Source: Tessaracoccus rhinocerotis (GTDB lineage Bacteria > Actinomycetota > Actinomycetes > Propionibacteriales > Propionibacteriaceae). From it: a stretch of 64,000 nt of DNA. Both the position numbers and the translations under genes were made by a program. The stretch lies in NCBI RefSeq assembly GCF_007197885.1, contig NZ_VKKG01000001.1, forward strand, positions 430,334 to 494,333, given 5' to 3'. Below, in pieces: positions 9,701 through 17,332 of this stretch (position 1 is the stretch's first letter; every line of letters starts with the position of its first letter). The notes beneath the pieces were generated by a model. That model saw only the letters and a list, made by a program, of their open reading frames with translations. It was not told the origin of the DNA and did not search any database.

Positions 9701-11328
9701 TGCGGGACGCCCTTGGCCTGCCGCTGCCGCCCGGCGCCCCCGAGTCTGCAACCGAACCCGGCCGCGATCCCCTGACCCAGCTGGTGCTGCGCCACGCCCG
9801 CACTCACGCACCCTTCACCACGGCGCAGGTGGCCTCCGCATTCCGTCTGGGCACCGCCACGGCAGAGCTGGTGCTGGAGCGGGAGCTGGCGGCCAAACGA
9901 CTGGTCAAGGGCCACTTCACGCCGGGACGCACGGAGGCCGAGTACGCAGACCCGGAGGTCCTGCGCCGGATCCGCAGCCGCTGCCTCAACGCCGCCAGGG
10001 CCCAGATCCAGCCGGTCTCCACCTCCGGCCTCGCCCGTTTCCTCGCCTCCTGGCACGGCATCGACGAGCGGCCCTCCTCCAGCCCCGACGAGGTGCTGCT
10101 CGCGTTGCAGCGGTTGGGCGGGGCGGCCCTGCCCGCGAGCGCGTGGGAGACGCACGTCCTGCCCGCCCGGCTGCGGGACTACTCCCCGGCGCACCTGGAC
10201 ACCCTCATCGCCGAGGGCGAGGTGCTGGTCCGGGTGCGCGGGGCGCTGGGGCCCGAGGACCCGCTGGTGGCGTTGGTCCCGGTGGGAGACCTGGACCTGC
10301 TCGCCCCGGCCGCCGCGGCGGACCCGGCCCTTCAGGGGTTGGCGGACAAGGTCGCGGAGACTGGCGGCCTGTTCACGGAGCTGCGGTCCGCGCTGGACGG
10401 GCAGGACGCCCCCGTGAGCACGCCAGAACTGTTGGAGTCGTGGTGGCGGACGGCCGAGGCGGGACTGATCGCCCCGTCGTCCCTGGCCCCGGTGCGCGCC
10501 CGTGTCGGCGGGCCGACACGAGCGGGGCACAAGAGCCCCCGCAGCAACCCGCGCTCGCGAGCACGTCTGCCCCGCCCCGGACGGGCGCTGCTCGCCCGTC
10601 CCGGACTCGACGGCGCCCCACCGACGGTGGCGGGCCGCTGGTACCGGGTGTCGGACCCGCGGTTGGAGGTCGCCGAGCAGGCGGTCGCCCGGGTCTCGGC
10701 CTGGCTGGAGCGCCACGGTGTGATCACCCGCGGCGCCGTCGTCGCCGAGGACAACGAGGGCGGGTTCGCGGCCGCGTACCGCGTGCTCGCCGAGCTGGAG
10801 CGGGCCGGGAAGGTGGTGCGGGGATACGTCGTGGAGGGGCTGGGCGGCTCCCAGTTCGCCACGTCGGCCACCATCGACCACATCCGGGCCTTCGCCGACA
10901 GCCCGGACGAGACCACCTGGCCCTCCGGCAAGCGCCGGCCCACACCCGCCGTGCTGTCCGCACTCGATCCGGCCAACCCGTACGGCAGCGTGATCGGCTG
11001 GCCACCACACCCGAGCGCGCGGGTCTCGCGGGCGGTGGGGGCGGTGGTGGTGCTGGCGGACGGGCTGTGCCTGGCGCACCTGACCCGTGGCGGGCGCAAC
11101 CTGACCGTCTTCGACCCTCCCGACGGCGCGGGCCAGGACCGCGCCACGCGTGTCTCCCTGGTGGGAGCGGCGCTGCAGCAGGCCGTCGACGAGAAGCGGA
11201 TGGCGCGCATCCGGATCGAGGAGATCGACGGCGCCCGCGCTGGTGTCGGCCCGGACGTGGAGGCGCTCCTGCAGGCCGGCGCTCGGATCACGCCACGCGG
11301 GGTCTCGTTCGAGGCGCGTCGTGCCTGA
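6733..11328 (+). CDS. lhr: Lhr-family ATP-dependent DNA helicase, full-length type
   Basis: This is a 1531-residue superfamily-2 helicase. Walker A APTGSGKT is at residues 47-54, the DEIH box is in VIIDEIHAIAGTKRG (near 168), motif III is LSATVRP and motif VI is QRIGRAGH. The long C-terminal part (about residues 860-1531) is the extra Lhr C-terminal domain. Lhr moves 3' to 5' on DNA and unwinds RNA-DNA hybrids; in mycobacteria it is DNA-damage inducible. The ATG at 6733 begins MTSEHDALARF, which fits the family N-terminus; the frame is open further upstream but that part is Pro/Thr/Arg-rich and inside gnd. The stop overlaps the start of the nei2-like gene by 8 bases, as part of the same operon. 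Confidence 0.95.
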   Translation: MTSEHDALARFSGPARSWFREVFSSPTPVQSAAWDAIAQGHHALVVAPTGSGKTLAAFFHALDRLSTRPKPPGTGTRVVYLSPLKALGVDVERNLRAPLVGIRRTAERLGQDVPDVTVGVRSGDTTPRERSALVRRPPDILITTPESLYLMLTSAAQSTLTDVETVIIDEIHAIAGTKRGSHLALSLERLDALAGRDVQRVALSATVRPIETVAAFLGGNRPVEVVAPPAEKDWEVSVRLNVPDITRPGPPPGTVPEPVDPLLDAPAETTESLWPHVEADVYESVMEGRSTLVFTNSRRTAERLTARLNEIWAEQHDPDSLAPPSRRPPAQVMAASDEVGAAPAVIARAHHGSVSKEARAQIEAALKSGELRCVVATSSLELGIDMGAVDRVIQVSAPPSVASALQRIGRAGHDVGATSHGTVYPLFRGDLVPAAVVTERMLRGEIEEVHIPRSPLDVLAQQTVAAAVATGEAGLEVDQWYESVRRAMPYAGLDRALFDSVVELLTGAYPSADFGDLRARLVESDGRLHARPGALRLAVISGGTIPDRGLFGVFLAGEEGPGRRVGELDEEMVYESRVGDVFALGASSWRIVEITRDQVLVVPAPGHTGRLPFWHGEQESRPAELGRQIGRFHREVLRRPERLERPELEPYVRENIRSYLAEQREATGQVPDDTTVLVERFRDEVGDWRFVLHSPLGRAVLAPWALAIGASLQAATGVAVVPTASDDAIIWRLPDSEAAEHIIDHILPDPDDIADLVTTEVGGTALFAARFRECAARALLLPQRDPSRRSPLWQQRQRASQLLEVARHHPRFPIIIETVREVLQDVYDLPGLTELLRALRSGRVRVVEVTTPTPSPFAASMLFRYTGEFMYSGDTPLAERRAATLSMDPALLAAVLGTVDLRELLDLEVIEEVEAELQHTAPERRVRSAEELADLPRLLGPIPLEDLPQRATDEFAPGLDDAVAALAGRVFVVQLAGRPHLVAAADLGLLRDALGLPLPPGAPESATEPGRDPLTQLVLRHARTHAPFTTAQVASAFRLGTATAELVLERELAAKRLVKGHFTPGRTEAEYADPEVLRRIRSRCLNAARAQIQPVSTSGLARFLASWHGIDERPSSSPDEVLLALQRLGGAALPASAWETHVLPARLRDYSPAHLDTLIAEGEVLVRVRGALGPEDPLVALVPVGDLDLLAPAAAADPALQGLADKVAETGGLFTELRSALDGQDAPVSTPELLESWWRTAEAGLIAPSSLAPVRARVGGPTRAGHKSPRSNPRSRARLPRPGRALLARPGLDGAPPTVAGRWYRVSDPRLEVAEQAVARVSAWLERHGVITRGAVVAEDNEGGFAAAYRVLAELERAGKVVRGYVVEGLGGSQFATSATIDHIRAFADSPDETTWPSGKRRPTPAVLSALDPANPYGSVIGWPPHPSARVSRAVGAVVVLADGLCLAHLTRGGRNLTVFDPPDGAGQDRATRVSLVGAALQQAVDEKRMARIRIEEIDGARAGVGPDVEALLQAGARITPRGVSFEARRA

Positions 11329-12202
11329 GGGTGACTCGGTGTACCAGCTCGCCCGCCGGCTCGAGCCGCTCACCGGCCGGACGGTGACGGGCTGGGACGC
11401 TCGCACCCCCGCGCTGGCCACCACCGACGCCACCGGCGCCGTCGTCCGCCGGGTGTGGCCGTGGGGCAAGCACCTGTTCTGGGAACTCGCCACCCCCGAG
11501 GGCAGCGACATCCTCCACACCCACCTGAAGATGGAGGGCCACTGGCGGATCCATCCTGCAGGGACGCGCTGGTCGGAGCCAGCGCACACCGCGCGGATCG
11601 TGGTGCGGGTCTCCGGCGCGACGGACGGCGCACCGGAGGTGGAGCTCGTCGGCCACTCGCTCGGCCTCGTCGAGCTGTGGCCGGCGGCACAGTACCCCGC
11701 CCGGACGGCCCACCTCGGTCCCGACCCCCTCGGCCCCGACTGGGACTCCCCCGGACGGTGGCCGCGCCCGGGCCGCGACGAGGCGGTCGCGAGACTGGCC
11801 GCCCTGAGGGCGACAACGATTGGCGAGGCCCTGCTGGACCAACGGGTCCTGGCCGGTCTGGGCACCATCTACCGGGCCGAGACGTGCTTCCTCTCTGGCA
11901 TCCACCCCGCCTCGGACGTCGGCCGGCTGGACCCCGAGCAGGTGGTGGACCTGGCCGCCCGCCTGCTGCAGTTCAACCACGACCGTCCCGTCCGAGTGTT
12001 CACCGGCAACGAGCGCCGGGGGGCCAACACCTGGGTCCACGGCCGCACGCACAGGCCGTGCCACCGCTGCGGCGCCGCGATCCGCCAGGCCGAGCTGGGC
12101 GGCGCGCACTCGGTGGCGGACCCGAAGGTGGACCAGCAGCGCGCCATCTGGTGGTGCCCGAACTGCCAGCCGCTGCTGCGGGAACCTGGCACGGCCAATT
12201 GA
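11321..12202 (+). CDS. nei2: Fpg/Nei-family DNA glycosylase (endonuclease VIII-like, Nei2)
   Basis: The protein starts at GTG 11321 so that Pro2-Glu3 (MPEGDSVYQLARRL) are the catalytic residues of the Fpg/Nei family; the N-terminal proline is the Schiff-base nucleophile. HTHLKMEGHWRI carries the strand-insertion Met, and the H2TH region is LLDQRVLAGLGTIYRAETCF. The C-terminal zinc finger has Cys pairs CHRC and CPNC. It removes oxidised bases and nicks the strand. The 293 residues fit the family. The start overlaps the lhr stop by 8 bases; the lhr-nei order is the same as in Mycobacterium tuberculosis (Rv3296-Rv3297), which supports one repair operon. Confidence 0.93.
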   Translation: MPEGDSVYQLARRLEPLTGRTVTGWDARTPALATTDATGAVVRRVWPWGKHLFWELATPEGSDILHTHLKMEGHWRIHPAGTRWSEPAHTARIVVRVSGATDGAPEVELVGHSLGLVELWPAAQYPARTAHLGPDPLGPDWDSPGRWPRPGRDEAVARLAALRATTIGEALLDQRVLAGLGTIYRAETCFLSGIHPASDVGRLDPEQVVDLAARLLQFNHDRPVRVFTGNERRGANTWVHGRTHRPCHRCGAAIRQAELGGAHSVADPKVDQQRAIWWCPNCQPLLREPGTAN

Positions 12203-12223
12203 TTCAGCCCGCTGGAGGCTTGA

Positions 12224-12685
12224 TCAGTGGTCGCGTTCGTATTCGCAGATCACGGCCACCTTCTCCGCCGACGGCGAGTCGGGATCGAACTCGTGGTCCA
12301 GGAACTCGGAGGCCAGTCGCAGGGCGAGATCCAAACCGATGACGCGCTGCCCCAGGCAGAGCACCTGGGCGTCGTTGGACATGACCAGCCGCTCCACCGA
12401 GTAGGAGTCGTGGGCGGTGCTGGCGCGGATCCCGGACACCTTGTTCGCCGCGATCGCCACGCCCATCCCGGTGCCGCAGACGAAGATCCCCCGGTCCGCC
12501 CTCCCCTCGGCGATGAGCTCGGCCCCGGCCACCGCGAGATGCGGGTACGCGCTCGCGTCCGAGACGTCGCCGACCCCCACGTCGATTACCTCGTCGACCC
12601 TGGGATGCTGCCGCAACCGCTCCGCTATCGCGTCCTTGTACCCGACACCGGCCTGGTCAGCCGCGAGCACCACTCGAAGACCCAT
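12224..12685 (-). CDS. rpiB: RpiB-family sugar-phosphate isomerase, probably tetrulose phosphate (DerI-like)
   Basis: The 153-residue protein has the RpiB/LacAB fold: VVLAADQAGVGYKDAI at the N-terminus and the signature CGTGMGVAIAANKVSGIRA (near residues 70-89) with its active-site Cys, then SYSVERLVMSNDAQVLCLG. Members interconvert ketose and aldose phosphates. RpiB makes ribose 5-phosphate, but close relatives DerI and EryI turn D-erythrulose 4-phosphate into D-erythrose 4-phosphate. The pairing with a DhaK-DhaL kinase, whose gene overlaps its start by 29 bases, favours the tetrulose role (inference). It is the last gene of the six-gene operon that begins at 19849. Ribose 5-phosphate isomerase remains possible. 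Confidence 0.85.
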   Translation of the reverse strand: MGLRVVLAADQAGVGYKDAIAERLRQHPRVDEVIDVGVGDVSDASAYPHLAVAGAELIAEGRADRGIFVCGTGMGVAIAANKVSGIRASTAHDSYSVERLVMSNDAQVLCLGQRVIGLDLALRLASEFLDHEFDPDSPSAEKVAVICEYERDH

Positions 12686-14435
12686 GGTCCGCCTCCTCCC
12701 CGGGGTGGTTCGCCGGTTCGCCGAGCACCTCGGCGACGGCGTTGACGCAGAGCGCGAAGGACAGGGCCCCCGGGTCCGGGTGCCCGATGCTGCGCTCGGC
12801 CAGCGGGCGGGCGCGCCCCAACTTCGGGCGCAGCGCCGACGTCGCGGCCGCACGCTCCGTGGCCACCGCTGCCGCACCAGCCCAGGCATCGGGAACGGCT
12901 CGTCCGTCCCCGAGCGCCGCGGCGAGTTCGTCGCGGAACGGTGCGGCGGCGTCGATGATCGTCTTGTCTCCCGGCTGGGCACCGCCGAGGTTGGCCACCG
13001 CCTCCACGTAGGCGGCGACACCGCGCGCGACGACCTCCGGTGTGACGGGCTCCTCGTTCCCGGCCGCCCTGGCGAAGGCGCGCAGGCCGGCACCCCAGAG
13101 GACTCCGGAGGCGCCACCTGCGTTGTCGGCCCAGGCGTCCGCGGCGGCCTCGAGCACGCCGCCGGCGCCCCAACCTGCTGCCTGTGCCGCGTGAGCCGCA
13201 GTGGTGGCGAAGTCCACGCCGCGGAGCATCCCCCGCCCGTGGTCGCCGTCGCCGGCGATGGCGTCGCTGCGCCCCAGTTCGTCCTCGGCCCCACGCAGCA
13301 CCTCCAACATGGCCTCCAGTGAGCTGACCACCCGTCGGGCAGCGCTGCGGGAGGCGTCGGAGCCGGTCGCCGGCACGGACGCGCGCTCCTCGACAGGATC
13401 CTCGGACGCGGCCCGCGTCGCGGACCGCCCGGGGGGCGGCACTGCGCCCCTGCGCCAGGCCGGGGTGTCGGCCGGGTCCAGCCACAGCTGTTCGAGTTCT
13501 TCGTCCAGCCAACACAGGGTCAGCGAGACCCCGCCCATGTCGAGGCTGGTGACCAGTTCCCCGACCTCCGGCGCCACCAGTTCCAGACCTTGGTCCCGCA
13601 GGAGTCGTGCCACGATCCCCCAGAGCAGGAACAACTCCTCGTACTTGGTGCACCCGAGCCCGTTGAGGATGGGCGCCACGCGCGGCCCGGAACCGTCGGG
13701 GCGTTCGGCCAGCAAGCGGGAGACCAGCATCTCGGCCAGTTCCGAGGCCGGCCGCCAGGGCACGTCCTCGAGGCCGGGTTCGCCGTGGATCCCGAGCCCA
13801 AGCCCCATCATCTTGTCCGGGACCGTGAAGTGCGGCTCGTCCGCTCCCGGGAACGTGCAGCCGGAGAAGGCGACCCCGATGGTGAACGTGAGGTCGTTCG
13901 CGTGGTTGCCCACGCGTTCCACCTCGTCGATGTCCCAGCCCCGCTCGGCAGCGGCCCCCATGACCTTGAACACAACGAAGTCCCCGGCGATGCCGCGACG
14001 CTTGTCTCGTTCGTGGGGACCGGCGCTGGCGACGTCGTCGGTGACCACCACCTGGCGGGCATCGATGCCCTCGTCGCGCAGGCGGTCGCCGGCGCTGCCG
14101 AAGTTCATGACGTCGCCCGCGTAGTTGCCGTAAGTGTAGATGACCCCGGCGCCGCTGTTGGCCGCCCGCCCGACCCCGTAGGCGTGCGTGGTCGACGGCG
14201 AGGTGAACAGGTTCCCGATGATGGCACCGTCGGCGAAGCCGGGGCCGACCAAGCCCGCGAAGGCCGGGTAGTGGCCCGATCCCCCGCCCACGAGCACGGC
14301 CACCTTCGGGCCGGGTGGTGCGCCGGTGCGAACGACGCCGCCGGTGACACCTCGCACCCGGTCGGAGTACAGGTCGACGAAACCGGCCACGGCTTCGTCC
14401 GTGAACTCGGCTGGGTCGTTGTGGATGGTCGTCAT
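12657..14435 (-). CDS. DhaK-DhaL fusion kinase (dihydroxyacetone or erythrulose kinase)
   Basis: The 592-residue, ATP-type kinase joins both domains. DhaK (about residues 1-330) has GGGSGHYPAFAGLVG and the substrate-binding His in GIHGEPG; DhaL (about 390-592) has AGDGDHGRGMLRG for metal-ATP binding and GGASGVLWGAGL. Such fusions phosphorylate dihydroxyacetone, but mycobacterial DerK and LerK act on D- and L-erythrulose. There is no PTS partner (DhaM) nearby, consistent with direct use of ATP. The ATG at 14435 overlaps the GH120 stop (ATGA), with GGGGAG upstream, and the 3' end overlaps the rpiB start. An alternative is simple dihydroxyacetone kinase. Position between a glycosidase and an aldose-ketose isomerase makes a tetrulose or pentulose substrate more likely (inference). 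Confidence 0.9.
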   Translation of the reverse strand: MTTIHNDPAEFTDEAVAGFVDLYSDRVRGVTGGVVRTGAPPGPKVAVLVGGGSGHYPAFAGLVGPGFADGAIIGNLFTSPSTTHAYGVGRAANSGAGVIYTYGNYAGDVMNFGSAGDRLRDEGIDARQVVVTDDVASAGPHERDKRRGIAGDFVVFKVMGAAAERGWDIDEVERVGNHANDLTFTIGVAFSGCTFPGADEPHFTVPDKMMGLGLGIHGEPGLEDVPWRPASELAEMLVSRLLAERPDGSGPRVAPILNGLGCTKYEELFLLWGIVARLLRDQGLELVAPEVGELVTSLDMGGVSLTLCWLDEELEQLWLDPADTPAWRRGAVPPPGRSATRAASEDPVEERASVPATGSDASRSAARRVVSSLEAMLEVLRGAEDELGRSDAIAGDGDHGRGMLRGVDFATTAAHAAQAAGWGAGGVLEAAADAWADNAGGASGVLWGAGLRAFARAAGNEEPVTPEVVARGVAAYVEAVANLGGAQPGDKTIIDAAAPFRDELAAALGDGRAVPDAWAGAAAVATERAAATSALRPKLGRARPLAERSIGHPDPGALSFALCVNAVAEVLGEPANHPGEEADHGSSSGARG

Positions 14436-16432
14436 GTTCTGTCTCCCCAGGTTCGACGTCGAGGTGTTCGGGTGGGCGGTCGCCAGACCACCGTTGAGGT
14501 TCGTCCTGCCGTCAGCGCAACCAGTGGGCCGGCAGCGCGGCGGCCTCCCGCGAGGCTTCCGACGAGGTCGGTGTCGAGCACCAGTTCCCCGCCGTCGTGC
14601 GCCTCGAAGTCGGCGTCCACGAGGCGGGCTCGTCCCAGCTGTCGGCCGGTGACGGCGGGTTGTCCGGCCAGGTCGAACTCCGCGGGGAGGTCGGCCTCCA
14701 GCACCAGCGTCCCGTCGTCCGTTGCCCGGACCCGGATCCAGCCGCCGGGCAGCCGGGTCGCCCCGATCTCCCACGCGTGCGCCTTGGCGCCACCGAGGTA
14801 GACGTTGCCCTGGATGGTGACGCCCTGCCTCACGCCGTTGAAGCGGCGGTGGTCGCCCGGGCGGGATTCGGTGATCCGGAAGTACTCCTGCTCACCGGCT
14901 GGGAACCCGTCGTAGGGGTCCGTGCCCCAACCGACGAGCGCCTCGTCCGGGAGCGCCACGAGATAGGGTTCGGGCTCGCCCTCACCGGAGAAGATGTTGC
15001 CGATCAGCCTGTCGTCGCCGCCCTCGATGACGCCATAGCCGCGGATCCTGGTGCTGTGCGGCAGGTGGTATGGCGTCGCGCGGTCCCGCACCGGCTCCAA
15101 CCGCAGCGATCCCAGGAACAGGTTGTTGACGTAGGCGCCACCCTGGGAGAAGTTCTCCAGCGACACGGGTGAGGCGAGGATGTTGTGGTCCACCACGTAG
15201 GGCCCGTGGCTGACCTCGACGAACAGGTCCCGGTTGTTGCCGTGCAGGACGTTGCGGGTGACCCGCGTGCCCTGTGTCTGCCAGTCCAGCCACACCGCGA
15301 GGGTGCAGTCGTGCACGTTGTTGCCCTCGATCCGCACGTCGATCGGCGCGTGCAGCTTGATGCCGGCGATCTCGTGGCCGTAGAACTGGCGGCGGGTGCC
15401 GATGTGGTGGATGTGGTTGTCGGCGATCGTCGAGAAGACGCACCCGAGGTGGCCCACGACCCCGTTCTGTCCGCAGTCACGGATGGTGTTGCGCCGCACG
15501 ATGTGGGAGCCGACGCGCTCCCGGCCCCAACCCACGTCCTCGGCCGCGAACACCGCCTCGAGCTGGTACTGGTAGCCCGGCTTGTCCCGACGCACGCTGG
15601 CGAGGTTGTCTCCGGTGCGGGCGTCCTTGCCCAAGGAGATCGCGGAACACTTCGAGTGGTGGAGCAGGTTGTCTTCGATGATCCATCCCGTGGCCCAGTT
15701 GGGGCCCACCATCCCCGGCTGGTCGGCGGTCGGGGGCGCCCACGGCGTGGCACCGTGCCGGATCTCGAAGCCGCGCAGCGTGATGTGGTCCACGTGGTTG
15801 GCCTCGGGCTGGAAGACCGAGCGACGCACGTTGATCTCCACGAGCTCCCCCCGCGGGTCGGCGTCCCCGAAGTTCGCGTGGATGACCGTGGCGTCCTCGG
15901 CCACCTCGGCATGCCACACCAGCCGTGGACCCGACGGTGTGGGCTGCGGCACGCCCGTCCAGTCGTCGACGAGTTCGGTCTGCGGACCGGGCTCGACCAC
16001 CGCTGCCACGGAGTGGACCTCGCTGAGCGCCTGACCGTTCAGGTAGACCTCGCCCAGGTGCACGGGTGGCTCGTCGGGGCCGGGCCGGACCAGCCAGTCC
16101 CCCCACACGGTCTCGGCGTACGGATTGAAGTCCCCGAAGACGGCGTTGTCGACGGCGGTTCGCCACACCCCGTCGCCGACGGACTCCCAGTCGGTGACCT
16201 CCTCGGAGCCGGCGAGGACGACGTGCTCACCCTCGGCTGCGGTGAACACGATGCGACGGTTGTGGCCGAGCCCGCCGTGCGGTGGCCTGACCCATTCCCG
16301 GTACACGCCCGCGTGCACCACGACGGTGTCACCCGGCCGGGCCCGCCGGGCAGCGGCGTTGACCGTGGCGAGCGGCCGGCGCACGGAGCCGTCGGCGTCG
16401 TCGGATCCCTGCTTCGAGACGTGGATGTCCAT
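14432..16432 (-). CDS. GH120 beta-xylosidase (right-handed beta-helix)
   Basis: The 666-residue protein follows the GH120 family from end to end as I recall Thermoanaerobacterium XylC. HVSKQGSDDADG opens the protein, then HAGVYREWVRPPHGG, NPYAETVWGDWL, ATPWAPPTADQPGMVGPNW and KPGYQYQLEAVF. The expected nucleophile is Asp383 in WLDWQ and the acid/base Glu406 in FVEVSHGPY, one residue off the XylC numbering (D382/E405). GH120 enzymes release xylose from the non-reducing end of xylo-oligosaccharides, with retention. No signal peptide is present, so it should act in the cytoplasm on imported sugars. It lies 6 bases after the dehydrogenase and overlaps the kinase start by 4. GH120 members are few, and an activity on another pentoside is possible. 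Confidence 0.9.
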   Translation of the reverse strand: MDIHVSKQGSDDADGSVRRPLATVNAAARRARPGDTVVVHAGVYREWVRPPHGGLGHNRRIVFTAAEGEHVVLAGSEEVTDWESVGDGVWRTAVDNAVFGDFNPYAETVWGDWLVRPGPDEPPVHLGEVYLNGQALSEVHSVAAVVEPGPQTELVDDWTGVPQPTPSGPRLVWHAEVAEDATVIHANFGDADPRGELVEINVRRSVFQPEANHVDHITLRGFEIRHGATPWAPPTADQPGMVGPNWATGWIIEDNLLHHSKCSAISLGKDARTGDNLASVRRDKPGYQYQLEAVFAAEDVGWGRERVGSHIVRRNTIRDCGQNGVVGHLGCVFSTIADNHIHHIGTRRQFYGHEIAGIKLHAPIDVRIEGNNVHDCTLAVWLDWQTQGTRVTRNVLHGNNRDLFVEVSHGPYVVDHNILASPVSLENFSQGGAYVNNLFLGSLRLEPVRDRATPYHLPHSTRIRGYGVIEGGDDRLIGNIFSGEGEPEPYLVALPDEALVGWGTDPYDGFPAGEQEYFRITESRPGDHRRFNGVRQGVTIQGNVYLGGAKAHAWEIGATRLPGGWIRVRATDDGTLVLEADLPAEFDLAGQPAVTGRQLGRARLVDADFEAHDGGELVLDTDLVGSLAGGRRAAGPLVALTAGRTSTVVWRPPTRTPRRRTWGDRT

Positions 16433-16438
16433 CGTTGA

Positions 16439-17332
16439 TCACTCCCCGCCAGGTTTGCGCCCGGCCAGGAAGGCAGCGACCGCCGAGTCGTCGGCCGCCT
16501 CGAGACCTGCGGTGGTTGCCATGCGGTAGAGGTTCTCGGCCGCGGCCGCAACGCCAGTGGGCAGTCGGTGGCGACGGGTCAGTTCGCCGACGATCCCCAT
16601 GTCCTTGGCGATCACGTCGGTGCGGGAGCGCAACTCGGGCTCCGCCCCCCGGAGCTGCTGCACCATCCTGGGGCCGCGGTCCTGCAGCATGAACGAGGCG
16701 GCGGCACCCTGCCCGAGGACGGCCACGCACTGCTCCAGGTCCAGTCCCATCGCATTCGCCAGCGCGAGTGCCTCCGCCGCGGCGGCGGTGTGGATGCCGC
16801 AGAGCAGTTGGTTGACGGTCTTCATGTTCTGGCCGTCGCCCACGTCCCCGACCTCGACGAGGCTGGTGGCCATCGCCTCGAGCACGTCCCGTGCCCCGGC
16901 CAGGACCTCGGGCGATCCCCCGACGGTGATCAGCAGGTCCCCGGCGCGGGCCCGCAGCGCCCCTCCAGAGACCGGTGCGTCCACCGTTGCGATCCCGGAC
17001 TCCGCGAGTCGGCGGGCGACGTCGGTGACGGCTGCCGCCCCGACGGTCGAGGTCACGACGACGCAGGCGCCGGGCGCGAGCGCGACCGCCGCACCCTCGT
17101 CGGAGAAGAGGACCTGCTCGAGCTGCGCACCGTCGCGCACCGCCACCACGACGTGCGAGGCGCCCGTGACCGCCGCGCGCACCGAATCGGCCGGGACGAC
17201 CCCCTCGGCCGCGGCCAGGTCACGCCGCTGGGGTGCGACGTCGAAGCCTCGGACCTCTCGGGTCTCCGCCAGTCTCGCGGCAATGGGCAGGCCCATCGCG
17301 CCGAGGCCGAGCACTGCGACCGGTGTACTCAT
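16439..17332 (-). CDS. Beta-hydroxyacid dehydrogenase family oxidoreductase (LtnD-like)
   Basis: The 297-residue NAD(P)-dependent enzyme has the Rossmann motif VLGLGAMGLPIAARLA at the N-terminus, the substrate motif VDAPVSGGALRA (near 120) and the catalytic Lys in GQNMKTVNQLLCGIHTAAAAEA (split here: Lys in QNMKTVNQ, near 170). The NQLLCGIH helix is closer to L-threonate dehydrogenase (LtnD) than to 3-hydroxyisobutyrate dehydrogenase. Family members oxidise 2- or 3-hydroxyacids, so a sugar acid such as a tetronate or pentonate is a reasonable substrate (inference). The start overlaps the stop of the TIM-barrel gene by 4 bases, and GH120 follows after 6 bases, so these products should be made together. 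Confidence 0.85.
   Translation of the reverse strand: MSTPVAVLGLGAMGLPIAARLAETREVRGFDVAPQRRDLAAAEGVVPADSVRAAVTGASHVVVAVRDGAQLEQVLFSDEGAAVALAPGACVVVTSTVGAAAVTDVARRLAESGIATVDAPVSGGALRARAGDLLITVGGSPEVLAGARDVLEAMATSLVEVGDVGDGQNMKTVNQLLCGIHTAAAAEALALANAMGLDLEQCVAVLGQGAAASFMLQDRGPRMVQQLRGAEPELRSRTDVIAKDMGIVGELTRRHRLPTGVAAAAENLYRMATTAGLEAADDSAVAAFLAGRKPGGE

Noticed and set aside
6976..11868. A 1630-codon open frame antisense to lhr and nei2
   Set aside because: It arises from G/C at third positions of the real genes. Its product is low-complexity Gly/Arg/Asp-rich and has no domain, while both sense genes have full motifs.
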